DNA of 64,000 nt from Coprinus comatus. Lineage: Eukaryota; Basidiomycota; Agaricomycetes; Agaricales; Agaricaceae. Made by a program: the position numbers and the translations under genes. Below the pieces are notes generated by a model. That model searched no databases. It worked only from the letters and a program-made list of their open reading frames with translations, and had not been told where the DNA came from. Positions 1 to 11,344 of the stretch are shown piece after piece; position 1 is the first letter of the stretch; each line of letters opens with the position of its first letter. Where the stretch lies: the NCBI GenBank assembly GCA_034638255.1, contig JAWPGT010000076.1:1-64000 (forward strand). Reading direction: 5' to 3'.

Positions 1-592
1 ATCTTGAGATTTCTCCTGTACATTGTTCACTTGTTCTTTTGCCTTGTCCATCTTTTCCGCAGCTTCGTCCTTCAGTGAAATCGTGGACTCGTCCATACCA
101 ATAAAAGAGAGCTCAAATATGATGTCTTGAACCATATTGTCATCTATATACACGCATATGTCGACTGTTAAACAAACGGATGACAGTGAAGAGTTCGGAG
201 AAACCATTCCTACCGTTCTTCTCCATTCCAAATTGCAAAATAGCCTGAATAACCTCTTCTAAATCTTTGACAATCTTCCTGCCTTGTTGGCTCATAGGTC
301 CATTACCGCGCAAAACATCGGGCGTGGTTGGAGTTTGTGCATTTGGAGTTTGTTGCAACAAATTCGATTGCAATACACGTCGTAGAAATGCATTTATCTG
401 TTCCTGCGAGGGTAGCTTTCCAGTACCCAAAGCTTTTAATATTTCAATAATCTTGGTTAATGATTCATTTGGTGGGGGCGGAATGTTGACGTTCAAAGGT
501 ACACGTCTGTGTCTTTGCTGTTTAGACAACAATGGTTCCTGGTCGTCGTCTTCCGAATTGTTAGAAGAGAAACAGGAGAGACATGCGTCCAT
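1..592 (-). CDS. HAM1/DUF5923-like protein, 5' exons only (runs off left edge)
   Basis: Exon 1 starts at the ATG at 592 and is open to about 145; a small intron follows, and a second coding stretch (FELSFIGMDESTISLKDEA and onward) runs to base 1. The N-terminus has an acidic stretch and the motif QEPLL. Next comes a helix around residues 45-75 containing LGTGKLPSQEQINAFLRRVL, and then a segment around GRKIVKDLEEVIQAILQFGMEKN. This layout is what I know from the N-terminus of fungal HAM1/DUF5923 proteins, which are membrane-associated LEA-like proteins. The exact donor of intron 1 is uncertain. The gene is divergent from the F-box gene at 1861 and unrelated to the cluster to its right. The family call is from memory of the motif order, not a search. 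Confidence 0.6.
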
Positions 593-1860
593 GGTTGGGC
601 TTAGGAATTAAGGTGGAAGTAGGAAGAGAGATTATAAGTCTCATCGCAGGTGCACCATTGACGTCATTGTGCAAACACAGTTCTATATTTAGAAAATCAA
701 GCGGATTGCAAGCCGATAGGTTATTTAAACCCAGAGAACGGTGGCACTTATACTCATTGTTCAGATTACTGTTGCAGGAGTACTAGTGTCGCCCTCATCT
801 TGACTCCATGACACACAGGCTGAAATCGAGTCTGCTTTTCCACACAAATGTTCTCATTCAAGTAACCTGGAATATACACACTATCACTACCCTTCCTGGT
901 CAGTCCGACTCAAACCTGATTGCAGGACGTTGATTTTACCAATACTCATATACCCACCCCCGCTATACAGTGATTTAATTTTAATTATTATCCTTGAATT
1001 GGTTTTCATGAAGAAATCCATCGCATCTTTGACAACTTCCCCAACTTGGATTATGCTACGCCCACTAGATTTGTTACTTTAAATAATATTACCCGACAGT
1101 CTTAACTCTTTTTTTGATGACCTTTGTAGTTCAAAATAGAAGGGACCCAAATTTAGTACAAACTGCAGTGATTGGATTTGTAGATGTGACTAGAGCTCTT
1201 GGTGAGTAGTAGAAAGTTATTAATTTCTCAGCAGATAATAATCAATGAAAGTGTATCAGTTAGACTCAATCTTACTACCCATCGAACCATAACGAACACG
1301 ACGTATTTGTATCTTTGAACGGTGAGTGCAGGTATTAATCAACATTTGAGATGCTTCAATTAGTAGCCTGAAAAAACTAGCACGGGGATGAGTTCCAACG
1401 GATGCGTGTTCAGGCATACCTGCAAGTTAGGTTCTGAGCCAAGGACAAATTTTGATGTAGTTTTATTATTTCGGCAATTGGCGAATAGTGGTGGCTGTGT
1501 TGCAGCCCTCCCAACGCTTTTTGTTCTCAAAACAGAACAAAAGGCTTTCGTCTGGACTTTAAAACTTGAACCTTGGCACCGTTAAAAGCATCTTAAACCG
1601 AATTTAACTGCAGGAGAATATATATGTCTGATAAGTACAAATTATATTATAGGAGCTGAGATGTTAACAGGATGGAAGACATGGGGAGGACAACGTAGAT
1701 CACACAACATTCCAATCGAAGCTCGATGACATGATTCGGCAGGCGCGAAGAATACAACATTATACAAAAAGACAACAATAAACAACTATCATATATCTAG
1801 TTCACACCACACACATATCGTGCAGATATCCATCCCATACCCCCTTAACTACATACTGTC
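593..1860. other. Intergenic region between HAM1-like gene and F-box gene 1
   Basis: No coding frame with family support is visible. It should hold the divergent promoters of the two flanking genes. I see no recognisable RNA gene or repeat. Confidence 0.5.
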
Positions 1861-3548
1861 ATGGCACTTGCATTTGGAAGCTGGCTTCAATCACACTTAC
1901 TTGACTTCTTCGGCTCTTCTAAACTCAAACGCAGCTCTCTATACCCATCTACATTCTCTATACCCAGCTTCTACTCACAACAACGTTCTTGCTTCATACA
2001 AAAGTTATCTCCTGAGGTTCTCGGTGAAATATTCCGATGCTTGGACTGGGAGGAGCTGCTGGCGGCAACCATGGTATGTTCTTGTCTTACTTCAAAAGGC
2101 TTGTTTTTATTTATTCCTCTTCTTCCCCAAGACATGTGAACGATGGTACTCTATCATCACACATCAGAAACTATGGCGTAGCTTGGCGCTCAAGCTTCAA
2201 TCAGAATGGATATCAACTCCCATGGAAATGTCCCTAGAAAACTATATCGAGTCCGAAATCCGACGTTGGGTGATTCGAAGATACAAGGTTCAAACAGCTT
2301 GGTTTTCAGATAAGCCAATATCACTCAAAATGACACCATTCAATATGCCCGACGGCATTGTCGATGTCGAATTCATTCCCGGAGGACGATGGTTACTAGC
2401 GACTGACAAACGAGGTCGACTACTAGGACTTGATTTGAATAAACCAGAGATCAAACCAACCATTCTCGTAGACCCAGGACAGGGTGATATAATGGATGAG
2501 TCTAGCGATAAACTTGTACGCTTTAAGATTTGGGTCAATCCGAGAAGCAGTATGTTATCGCTTCATGTTGTTATGTGGAATGATTGGAAAGATAGGTTGC
2601 CGCCTCATGGTATGTTTGTGTCACACAATCCAACAGAGACATGACTCGCTCACTCGGTATTGATACCTTCAGATGAGATGAAAACTCGGACATTTGTGTA
2701 TCAGGTCGATCTAGTTGGATATGGAGAACGGACATTCCTCACTGTTATGCCTCTTGCAAGATGGGAGGATCCATGCACCTCGTCACGAATAGCTTTAGCC
2801 TTCAATGGGATGCATATGGTTGAACTATGGTCAGGGGAAAAGCCCTACCTGTCGTTGTTACGTTATTCAGACAACAAGATAGAAAATATTGACAAAGAGA
2901 GAATGCGGGTTGAACTACTACCCTGTGAAGATTTCGTACGTTGATTTTTATTTTTTTAAATATGCAAACTTGCATTGAAGCCTCACATAGTCAGATATAC
3001 ATCTTACACCGGATGGTACTATTCTGGTGTATAGGAAAGAACACGTCGATTTCTATACAATTGGAAATGTCCAGGGGCAGGGATACAAACAATCGCTCGT
3101 GAAACCAATATGTAGCGTTTGTATGACCACTGAAAGTTGCTCAAAACCTTTCAACTTGGATAATAATATCAATGCGAAAGCAACTTGGGTAGTGACTGGC
3201 GGAGACGATGATGGAGTCATTGTGTTTGGATTGGATCCTTCCGATGGCACCGGAAGTAGTTTGGTTCTGAAAATGCCGCTCTTTGGATCCGAGTCAGAGA
3301 AGATGCAGCGATATTGTACTTCACGTGCAATGGTCACTCTCAAAAAAGACCTATCACTTCAAATTCTGGCTTGTTGTTCGCGGAGAGATATGTCCTATGC
3401 GAAGGAAACTTTGGATCTACGATCCGCCAAATCAATATCGCATGATGATATTAGAATCGGAGGGCTAGATGAAAGCATTGGTCGTGTAATTCTGGTTCCC
3501 CGAAGAGCATCTGATGGCCAGACGTGTACTCTATTAGATATCCTATAA
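1861..3548 (+). CDS. F-box protein paralog 1, intact (4 exons, 503 aa)
   Basis: Exons 1861-2073, 2132-2609, 2673-2935 and 2991-3548; all introns are GT-AG and 55-63 bp, and the phases join cleanly. The F-box lies in exon 1 (LSPEVLGEIFRCLDWEELLAA, roughly residues 49-69). In F-box families this segment binds Skp1 and places the protein as the substrate adaptor of an SCF ubiquitin ligase. The rest carries PGGRWLLATDKRGRLLGLDL, a WD/beta-propeller-like strand pattern, and a YQVDL strand shared by all paralogs in the window; this half should bind the target. The last exon is 558 bp, as in paralog 4, but its sequence is the most divergent of the family. It is the only intact copy without a nuclease-like partner next to it. 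The substrate is unknown. Confidence 0.85.
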
Positions 3549-3733
3549 TTCCGTTTCTAATTTCAATGTTTTTTTATTTAGTTTTTTTGCTTTCTTAATT
3601 CTGTTAATTGTACTTTTTATATACTTTGTTCTACAAAACCCAAACCCGTTATCAATTCAATTGTGAATAAATAAATAGGTTATAACACCTTAAATTATAA
3701 GTTATGGGTTGACAAACCTTTTAACATTGGTAC

Positions 3734-4420
3734 TACAATACTGGATCTAATCCAATACATTCGTTATCCCTAGAGCTCTGGAGGATTATGGAATCTATTC
3801 CCCCTGCGAGCCCAACTCTCTCGAGACGCGCGAAAACTGATTTTAGAAAGTACTATTGGTCGAGCTGAAAATGAAGTAACGTTCATTGGGTCCGCATCCC
3901 AAGAACATGTCACAGCATCTGAAGTATATCCAGGCCACACTCTGATGGTAGATGTTGTGCGGGCACTTCCATCGTGACGACCGATTGGATAGTTGCCAAG
4001 TGAAACAGTCTTGAAGTCATCTTCTTCATTGCAAGGTATTGGGATTGGGTGTATATGATCTTGATGACCGAAAATAAGCCATGTATATCCTTGAAATACG
4101 AACGGAATCGAGGTACGATTCAGAGCCGCAGCGCAGACTATATGGAGAAGGGGAGAAGCCTTGTGCTGTATATCTTCGAGACTGCTATCTCCATATTCTT
4201 TTACTTGTGGAATAGCATATATATCGATACAGCCCGAGTCAACCACGATAATGTGATTTGATGTAGTGATATAAACCCTGAATTGGTAAAACATAAAAGT
4301 CAGGTGGGGAGGGCCGACTGGAGGTGAGTACGAGCCGGTCGGGATATCGGATAAGGGGCCAATATACGTTTTGATCAACACCATACTGAACCAGCGATAG
4401 TCGCAAAATGTTAGAAAATT
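3734..4420 (-). pseudogene. F-box paralog relic, C-terminal part (relic A)
   Basis: The minus strand encodes the end of exon 3 and exon 4 of the F-box family (VYITTSNHIIVVDSGCIDIYA, FVFQGYTWLIFGHQDHIH), closest to the intact gene at 18458-20111. The frame is lost near its C-terminus. Homology to the intact gene stops at about 4415-4420, exactly where a 0.86-kb dispersed repeat begins. The missing N-terminal side reappears only as a mutated start region near 5290-5310, so the repeat replaced or interrupted the middle of the gene. Confidence 0.75.
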
Positions 4421-5283
4421 GTGTAGAAGTTTGAGGGATTTTCAAGAACAAGGAGTACTTGCATTGTCACCATATGCCAAGTCACGATGCCTACTGGTGT
4501 TAATGGAATGGAATTTGTGTCGATCATTCAAGACCTTGTTTTCTTGTTGCCATCATCCCACGAAACTCTGGTACTACTCTAAAGTAAGCGAGCATTGTAT
4601 TTGAGGATGAATTCTTTAGTTCTTCAAGGCGAGTCTGCTCCCTGATGGCATCTGACACGTTGTTACAACAGTGATAACATCATCATGCTTTATGGTATGT
4701 ACCCTTCTTCAAACGCATTCAGTAATAGTAGTCACCCGATGTCACTGAACTGACTACCTTTTGGTAAAATGTTTATGATCCTTATTGTGTATTGAATTGT
4801 AATCTGAGAACTCGACCTCTTTATTATGCAGGAAAGAACCGAAATACAATGCAGAAGTCCTGTTTTTGGATTGATTTTATATTTTTACAAGGTAAGTCAG
4901 TGACGATTAAAACAACCCTGAAAAAATCATTATGGATTGGTCCAGATTGGTCCTTGTTGAGGATTGCAGATTCAAGAAACAAGAGATGAGTTTTCTGAGG
5001 TGGAAGAAGGGAGATTGTAAGACGACACATTGTGATAAACGTAGTAGTATCAATAAAATGAAATCGGGTCAATGTGGTCCTTGTTTTCTTGGATGGGCGC
5101 GATTGATCGATCTAAGTACTGTAGCCACTAATGTTGTAATCTCTGATCACCGATCACTATTACGTAAGAAATAAAAATACATGTTGTTGTTAATGGTCGA
5201 AAAATAAGAAATCTGACTTAATACTTCCTTGTTGCTTCTAAGTACTGTACCACAGGAAGGTTGTTGTCCCTAGTTTGTACACG
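4421..5283. repeat. Dispersed repeat R1, copy 1 (about 0.86 kb)
   Basis: This closely matches 16328-17224 and 25138-25835; a weak partial fourth copy is at about 34490-34730. Shared stretches include GGGATTTTCAAGAACAAGG near the left end and CCCTAGYTTGTACA at the right end. The ends are TG...CA-like, so a solo LTR is possible, but I see no target duplication and no matching internal element. This copy sits inside the dead F-box gene (relic A). Confidence 0.7.
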
Positions 5284-5642
5284 TCCATAGTCGTGAGCCT
5301 TTATGCCTGTTTGAAACGGGCTATGACAAAGGAAGCGCCAAGTGATGGTTACACATGGGAATTTTGCAAGATGTGCATCTGCAGCATAGCTGACCAATAG
5401 CTGACCAGTATCTGACACCATTCACTTGACCACAATTTATTTTGTTGTTCTTTCTATACCTCGGTACTAGACAATGGATCATGTGCTTGGATCATACCCT
5501 CAATAGCTTACTTTAGCACCTATAAAAAAGGGCACACACCCAACTCCAAGAATACAAATTCACACCCGACTTCACCTGGTTGTATTGATCCAGTCTCCTT
5601 CTACAGCGTATATCCATACCCGACCGTACGTGCCAGATAATT
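5284..5642. promoter_or_regulatory. Head-to-head promoter, F-box relic A / nuclease-like copy 1
   Basis: It is collinear with the promoter at 20112-20480 over most of its length, including TATAAAA at 5521-5527 and the following GGGCACACACCCAACTCCAAG region. A damaged version of the F-box start (paralogs read ATGGCACAAAGG) lies near 5296-5310. Just right of the TATA region it lacks about 0.5 kb relative to its twin, and that deletion removed exon 1 of the nuclease-like gene. Confidence 0.65.
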
Positions 5643-6753
5643 ATGAAACGACTTGGTATTGTTGCAAGGAATATCTTCGATGCAGAGGAAGTCCTTGCAG
5701 TGATCCAATCACCGGACTTCAGGGCCCTTCACGCTGTTCAACCTGTCTCGCTGGGTGTCATTAACAGAGTTGACTCATTATTGAACCCAGCCTACGTATT
5801 ATCTGAATATGTAAGCCACTATCATCTTTGAAATTTGACCCTATGGTTACTAACTACAGTTGTTTTTCAAGTCGGAAATGAGCAATCTTTCTGATGTTGA
5901 AACCCAGATCAACCACATGTGGAGGTCTAATAACTATGCAGGAATGCTCACACGTCAGTTTCAACTGTATGGTGATGACAAAGTGATCGACAACATTCGT
6001 CGTGATATGGATATACACATGCCAAGAAAGGCAGATTATGCAATGATTGCTCTCACAACCTTAGATGGGGATGGACGCCCAACAAATGTACTACATCCCG
6101 GACTCAGATACGGGAGTAGATTACGCAAATATTTTAACAATTGTAGGATCATATACCCGTCATCCTTAGGAGGAATTGACTTACCTGTTTTTTTTGAAGG
6201 GTCGGGGTCATACAAGGGATTTGAGTCAAAGATTGATGAATTCAAGATTAAAACCATGGGTAACTTGTTGGCAGAAGAGATTTCACATGAAATCATGTTG
6301 ATAAAAGTCAAGCGGCTAGACTTCTTCAAGATAGGCGGTGAAGACGATACGGTGGGTTTGGATGTATTGCACCAGATGCTGGCTGACTGCCGTGCCGCGT
6401 AAGTACTTGATAATCTTCGTTACAAATATTATAAATCTGATGCAACAAAGTAATTCCTCTGGCATTGCCAAGCATAGAGTCATGAAATATGGATTGACTA
6501 ATGGGCGAAGCTGGCGATTTGGACTTTTGAATAATGAGACTGGTATTGCATATTGCACAAACATCTTGAATAATTCGAGGAGGGATAGAACCCAAGACCT
6601 CTACGAATATATAACTACATGGGTATGTTAACTATTGATTACATATAGTATGGTCGTCTCTTAGTACTTACACCCTCAAAGGCATATGTGCCAGGACCTC
6701 TAATCGAAGATCAGGTATTTGCGAAATGCCAAGGTCGCGAGTTCCGCTATTAA
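5643..6753 (+). pseudogene. PD-(D/E)XK-nuclease-like family copy 1, N-terminally truncated
   Basis: The exons homologous to copy 2 are 5607-5810, 5872-6142, 6200-6398, 6451-6622 and 6682-6753. Sizes are 204, 271, 199, 172 and 72 bp, the last three identical to copy 2. Exon 1 (125 residues in copy 2) is absent because promoter sequence is fused to the tail of intron 1. The first usable ATG is 5643 (MKRLGIVARN), giving 293 residues. The putative catalytic E-V-K reads K-V-K here (EIMLIKVKR), while the proposed upstream Asp is kept (KADYAMIAL). No stop codon interrupts the remaining exons, so it may still be expressed as a fragment, or it died recently. I class it as a pseudogene because both the N-terminal domain and the key Glu are gone. 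Confidence 0.7.
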
Positions 6754-7139
6754 CCGAAATCGTGCTATCATCCCGACTCACTGTGTCATGAACACTCTCT
6801 TGGCCCTCGGCGCCCCATGAAACCAAGTGCTTGGATGAAACAAGAACAATTGATTTCCTTATCCTTTCTTCTTCTATAAACACCAGTCTGCTATATTTGT
6901 GTTGCTATATCGATACTACTTACATTGTAACAATTAACACGATCAGAATGAACTGGAATAAATACACTCATATACCTAATCGGAAAGGTTAGCTATTATG
7001 TAGTAAAATCAAACAGCATTGTACACCGTGATTTTCATCACTGGTATTCAATTGAACAACATATGTACTCAAAACTGCTGTGATTCTAGTTAGGTCTGAT
7101 GCGGATAAAACAATACTAACAGATCCTACAGCTTATGTT
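6754..7139. other. 3' flank of nuclease-like copy 1
   Basis: It has no gene. It matches the 3' flank of copy 2 (22066-22990) in patches, for example around GTAACAATTAACACRATYAGAATGAACTGG, and so belongs to the duplicated unit. Confidence 0.6.
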
Positions 7140-8780
7140 ACAGCACTGGACCCAATACAATGCATTCTTTATCTCTGGGACTTCAAAAAACTATGCGACC
7201 TATTCTTCCTTCGGTACTATTGGTCTAGTTGAGAAGCCAGTAACGTTCATCTCAGTATTCTAAGAATACATGATAGCATATGCAGTATAGTCAGGCCCAA
7301 CTCGAATGGTATAAGTTGGACCAAGGAAAACAATATTTCTATCATGAGGATTAGTAGGGAGTGGATATTCGCCAACAGAAACAGTCTTTAAGTCATCTCC
7401 CACGCAAGGCAATCGAACCAAGTGTATTCTATCTTGATACCAATAGACAAACTATGTATTCCCTTGAAATATGTGAAATATGAAGGGAGCCGAACCACGA
7501 ACCAAAGCAGCATCACAGATTACGTGGTGCAAGGGAGAACGCTGGTGTTAATCTCCGACTTGCAGATTGTTATCTTCATATTCTTCTAGCTGTCGAATAG
7601 CGTAAACATAGATACAGTCCATACTAATCACAACAATGTGGTCTGATGGGGTGATATAAATGTTGCGCTAATGAAATACAGAATCAGTCACTGGAAAGGT
7701 CAGAGAATGCCAGGTACCAACCACTCGAGATGTTGGGTAAGGGAGTGAGATGCGCGTCGATTCTGGATCACTAGCACCATATTGAACCAACGATAATCGA
7801 CGATCCCTATGGTTTAGAAATCGACAATCTACCAGATATTTTTCTGATGGTCCCCTAGCCCATCTTACAGTTTGATTATAAACCCGCACAACTGATAAGG
7901 GCTCTGCAACGAAGGCCGCTGTCTCTCCATGTCCCATAAGATCGACTTGGTATATGCATGTACGAGTAACCTCCATCCCTGGGTAACCAATCATCTGCAT
8001 CGATAACCGAGAATTGACAGAACCAACGAGCTTACTTCGACCTCCGATTCCATTCCACAGTACAACTCGGAATGATAACTTTTTCTTGGATTGGTCAATC
8101 TAGAAAGCAAAGTCGTCCAATCTATCGGGCTTTGTAGTCTTATCTCCAAGGCCAGGATCAATGAGTAATCATTTCCCGAGTTCGGTTGACTCCAAGTCGT
8201 AGTAGAAAAGCTCGCCATCGTGATTGTCACAAGAAGCCATCGGCCACCAGGAGCTTTGCAATGCGCATGTCCATGTCGGGATGATCGATTTGGCGTTTTT
8301 TGAATGACATGGTTGTTGATACATTAGCTGTACTCCAAGCATCTTGAGCACGTAGCCTGTGTAGTATCCAACGTCGGAGCTCAGTGACCGTGTAATCTCC
8401 CATAGGTTCTTCCAGTCCTCCACACCACATGTGCGCTCGAGATCTTTGGCCAGGACATACAGAAGATGTTTTGATTGTGTAGCTCGATACCACATTTTAT
8501 CTGCCTGTCATATCGCGTTACATTAGGGACTGGATATAAAGATCATTAACCTACCAAGCTTGCACTCGATAGATCGTTCCAGTCAAGATATTTGAGGATT
8601 TCGCGTAGTATTTCAAGAGGCAAGGGGTGTATGGAAGACAAAGATCGTGACTTTGGCGGGTGGTGGATTGTAATGGGCAATTTATGTTTAGGTATAGAGT
8701 TGATGGTTGACAGCGAAGGCCAGAGTGAATCAACGAGTACCATGACGTATGGTACCAAGGAAGGATGTAAGTCTTTGAGC
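7140..8780 (-). pseudogene. F-box paralog 2, frameshifted pseudogene
   Basis: The whole gene is recognisable on the minus strand. It has an ATGGCTCAAAG start near 8780 whose frame closes early, an F-box (LPLEILREILKYLDWNDL) with an alternative in-frame ATG near 8743, then exon 2, exon 3 (MGHGETAAFVAEPLSVV at about 7930) and a decayed exon 4. Compared with the intact gene at 18458-20111, a 1-base loss near 8425 shifts the EEPMGDYTVTELRRW segment. A further loss around 8255 shifts the GGRWLL segment, and exon 4 has several stops. It stands head to head with another dead paralog (8968). Confidence 0.8.
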
Positions 8781-8967
8781 CATGATGCAGCAGTAGCCTG
8801 TCAGCTATGTTGAATCAATGTCGGCAAATCCAAGTTGGGCGTGTTTGAGAACAAAAGCGTGTTGTTGCGTTGACCATGCAATTGAAACAGCCACAGACAA
8901 CGTTAACCAGACGTTAACCCAGTGGCGCCGCAGACTCACACGCTCCTTCCTGGTCGTTCTCTCTCAA
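8781..8967. promoter_or_regulatory. Short divergent region between F-box paralogs 2 and 3
   Basis: Only about 190 bp separate the two ancestral ATG codons. No nuclease-like sequence is present here, unlike at the other head-to-head junctions. Confidence 0.4.
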
Positions 8968-10640
8968 ATGGCACAACGGCTCATTAGTGCTTGGGTACGA
9001 TCATGGCACATTAGAAGTCTTTTCAATATACATTGGCTTCCATTTAGATCTACCCCTCAAACCACTTCCAATGATCACCCCAATGTCGTGTCTAATAGAC
9101 TCCCGGCCATATTTGCGACGCTCGCAAGGTTGCTTCTCGAAGTCTTACACGAAGTCTTCAAATACTTTGAATGGAGGAATCTGTTGAACGCAGGCTCAGT
9201 CAGTAACAATTTTCTCAGTCATATTACTACTGACAACAAGCACAGGTATGTTGGGTTTGGTATGAGGCAACACAATCAAGACAACTTTGGATTACACTTG
9301 CGGCGGGTCTACAATCGACTCGTGGCATAGAGCGAATGGAGGAGCCAATTGGAGACTACATAACTACCAAACTTCGCGTATGTGCTACGACGACTTCGCA
9401 TTCAAGATGTTTTGAAAGGAGATGGCATTTCCGAGTCTTTGACCTTCCGATTTCGCCAATTCAAAGTTTCTACCCTTGGATGTACAACAGTGATTCCCGG
9501 AGGAAGGTGGTCGCTTACAGCAGACGAATCAAACAGATTGTTTAGCTACGATCTGGACTCTTCGGAGGTGAAACAACGCTTACTTGTCGATAATCTACCA
9601 AATCGCATGCGCCAAATAACCTGTTGGGTTGACTGCTCGCGACAAAAGCTCTCTCTTCTGGTCGCTTTGTGGCAACAGTTCGGATATAAAAGTCAGTTAG
9701 TTTTCTGTTTACAACATACACTCAAATTTAGAAATATCCTTGTGCAGATATAGATATGTCTACAACTCGTATTTATCAAGTGGATCTGGTGGGACATGGG
9801 GAAAATGCGTACCTGTCTGCCCAACCTTTGGTCATGGTACCAGGAACTACCGATGGAGTTGACACACATTACATAGATAAATTCGCTGTAGGACTGTCAG
9901 ACAAATATCTGGTTGAGTTATGGCAGGGAGGTGGTGACTTGAGACTATCTTTGTATCGTTACGCAAAAGATGGTCCTGTTGGTTCATCAAGTCCGGATTA
10001 CTTACAATTTGGATTTGCAACTCATATCATTGCGGTGCGTAGTACCTTAGCAAAGCTAATTTATGGCTTATGCAAGTTCCAGGACACAGTCTATGTCACA
10101 CCTTCAGACTATATTATTCTCGCTGGACACCAAATTGTGGAGATTTACACTATACAGCAGCTTCAAGGTACCGATGAAAGCTCACGAATGAACTTATCAC
10201 TTCTTCACCGTATTGTATGTTCTTCCACGTACTACGCCGTTTCCTACATTTCCCACGAGACCTGGCTTGTTTTTGGTCATGAAAACCAAATACACCTCAC
10301 TCGCATACCGCCCAATGGCGAGGGTCCCCCCTTTGCTACCACCACACTCGGAACGCAAGCCTTGTACGCAGATGTACCTAAAATCACAACTATTTTTACT
10401 TCAGCTGCAACCCTCACGCTACATTCCGACTGGAATATGGATTTCTCACTCTAATCCTGGGATTCAAAAATAAACTCTTCCATCTTCTTACGCAGGAAAT
10501 CTCCTGTTCCCGATCTTTGGGCTAAGTACCGCATCATGATTTCTGAACTTAACCCAATTGTGATTGAGAACGGGATAGGGCTTATCGTACTCGACACTAC
10601 CGGGGCTGATCAACTTCTTGTATTGGATATAGCACCTTAA
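8968..10640 (+). pseudogene. F-box paralog 3, recently inactivated
   Basis: The expected exons are 8968-9198, 9246-9691, 9748-10034 and 10083-10640, the same layout as the intact gene at 31648. Relative to that gene, a 2-base deletion near 9377 shifts the frame just after EEPIGDYITTKL. In exon 4 a TAT codon became TAA at 10452-10454 (after HSDWNMDFSL), and the frame beyond is otherwise open to LVLDIAP. The F-box itself is degenerate (LLLEVLHEVFKYFEWRNLL). Otherwise the sequence is well kept, so loss looks recent. A truncated product from the second half cannot be excluded. Confidence 0.8.
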
Positions 10641-11344
10641 CCATATGACAATGTTGCATTTACTACTATCTCAGAATGTACGATCAATTGATACAATTTA
10701 CGCATGATGGTACAGCGTTGATGATCCTTCCTCGTTGCAGGGTAAATAATTCAGTTAATTGATGGCTGAAAATAAGCCATGTGTATACCCTTAAAATACG
10801 AACGGAATTGAAAGACGAGTTCGGACAGAATATGTGGTGCAAGGGAGAAAGTTCAAGCTCGCAATGTCAATTTGCTCTTGGATTGATCAATTCAAAAGTG
10901 GACCAGTCGATCACTGGCAGGTATTGCAGAGTCATTTTGTGGACTCCAAGTCTGGTACCAGAGTATTCGAGGCGTGAACGTTTGCGCCATTTCAATGTTT
11001 TAACTCTGGCGTTAGGAATAATACTCAAGATCAAATCGAAAAGAAACACAAATATAATGCGGATAGTGATTCGTAGTAATAGAAGTGTGATTCTTGTTTA
11101 TTTATTTATTTACTCTTTTTTTATTTTACTCTTTAGATATGTATGAAGTTCGTTATCGGTCAAAGAGGGAATATAGTCTAAGTAATGAGCGTGGTTAACA
11201 GCTCTAGTCCATATTAAGAGAAAGAAGAAACTGTAGAAAAGTGTAGTCCCTTTATAAGCAGGTGACTAACAACATTTGAGAAAGGTTAACTAGGAAGAAA
11301 CGGTGGATTCGAACCTTAATGTGAGTAACTTGCTTGCATTACAC
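10641..11344. other. Intergenic region with small F-box relic
   Basis: Bases about 10762-10900 are a patchwork of minus-strand F-box pieces. One segment matches exon 4 (the ATAAGCCATGTRTACCCTT region) and joins directly to a piece of exon 2 (TTTGCTCTTGGATTGATCAA). Nothing else is recognisable. Confidence 0.55.
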
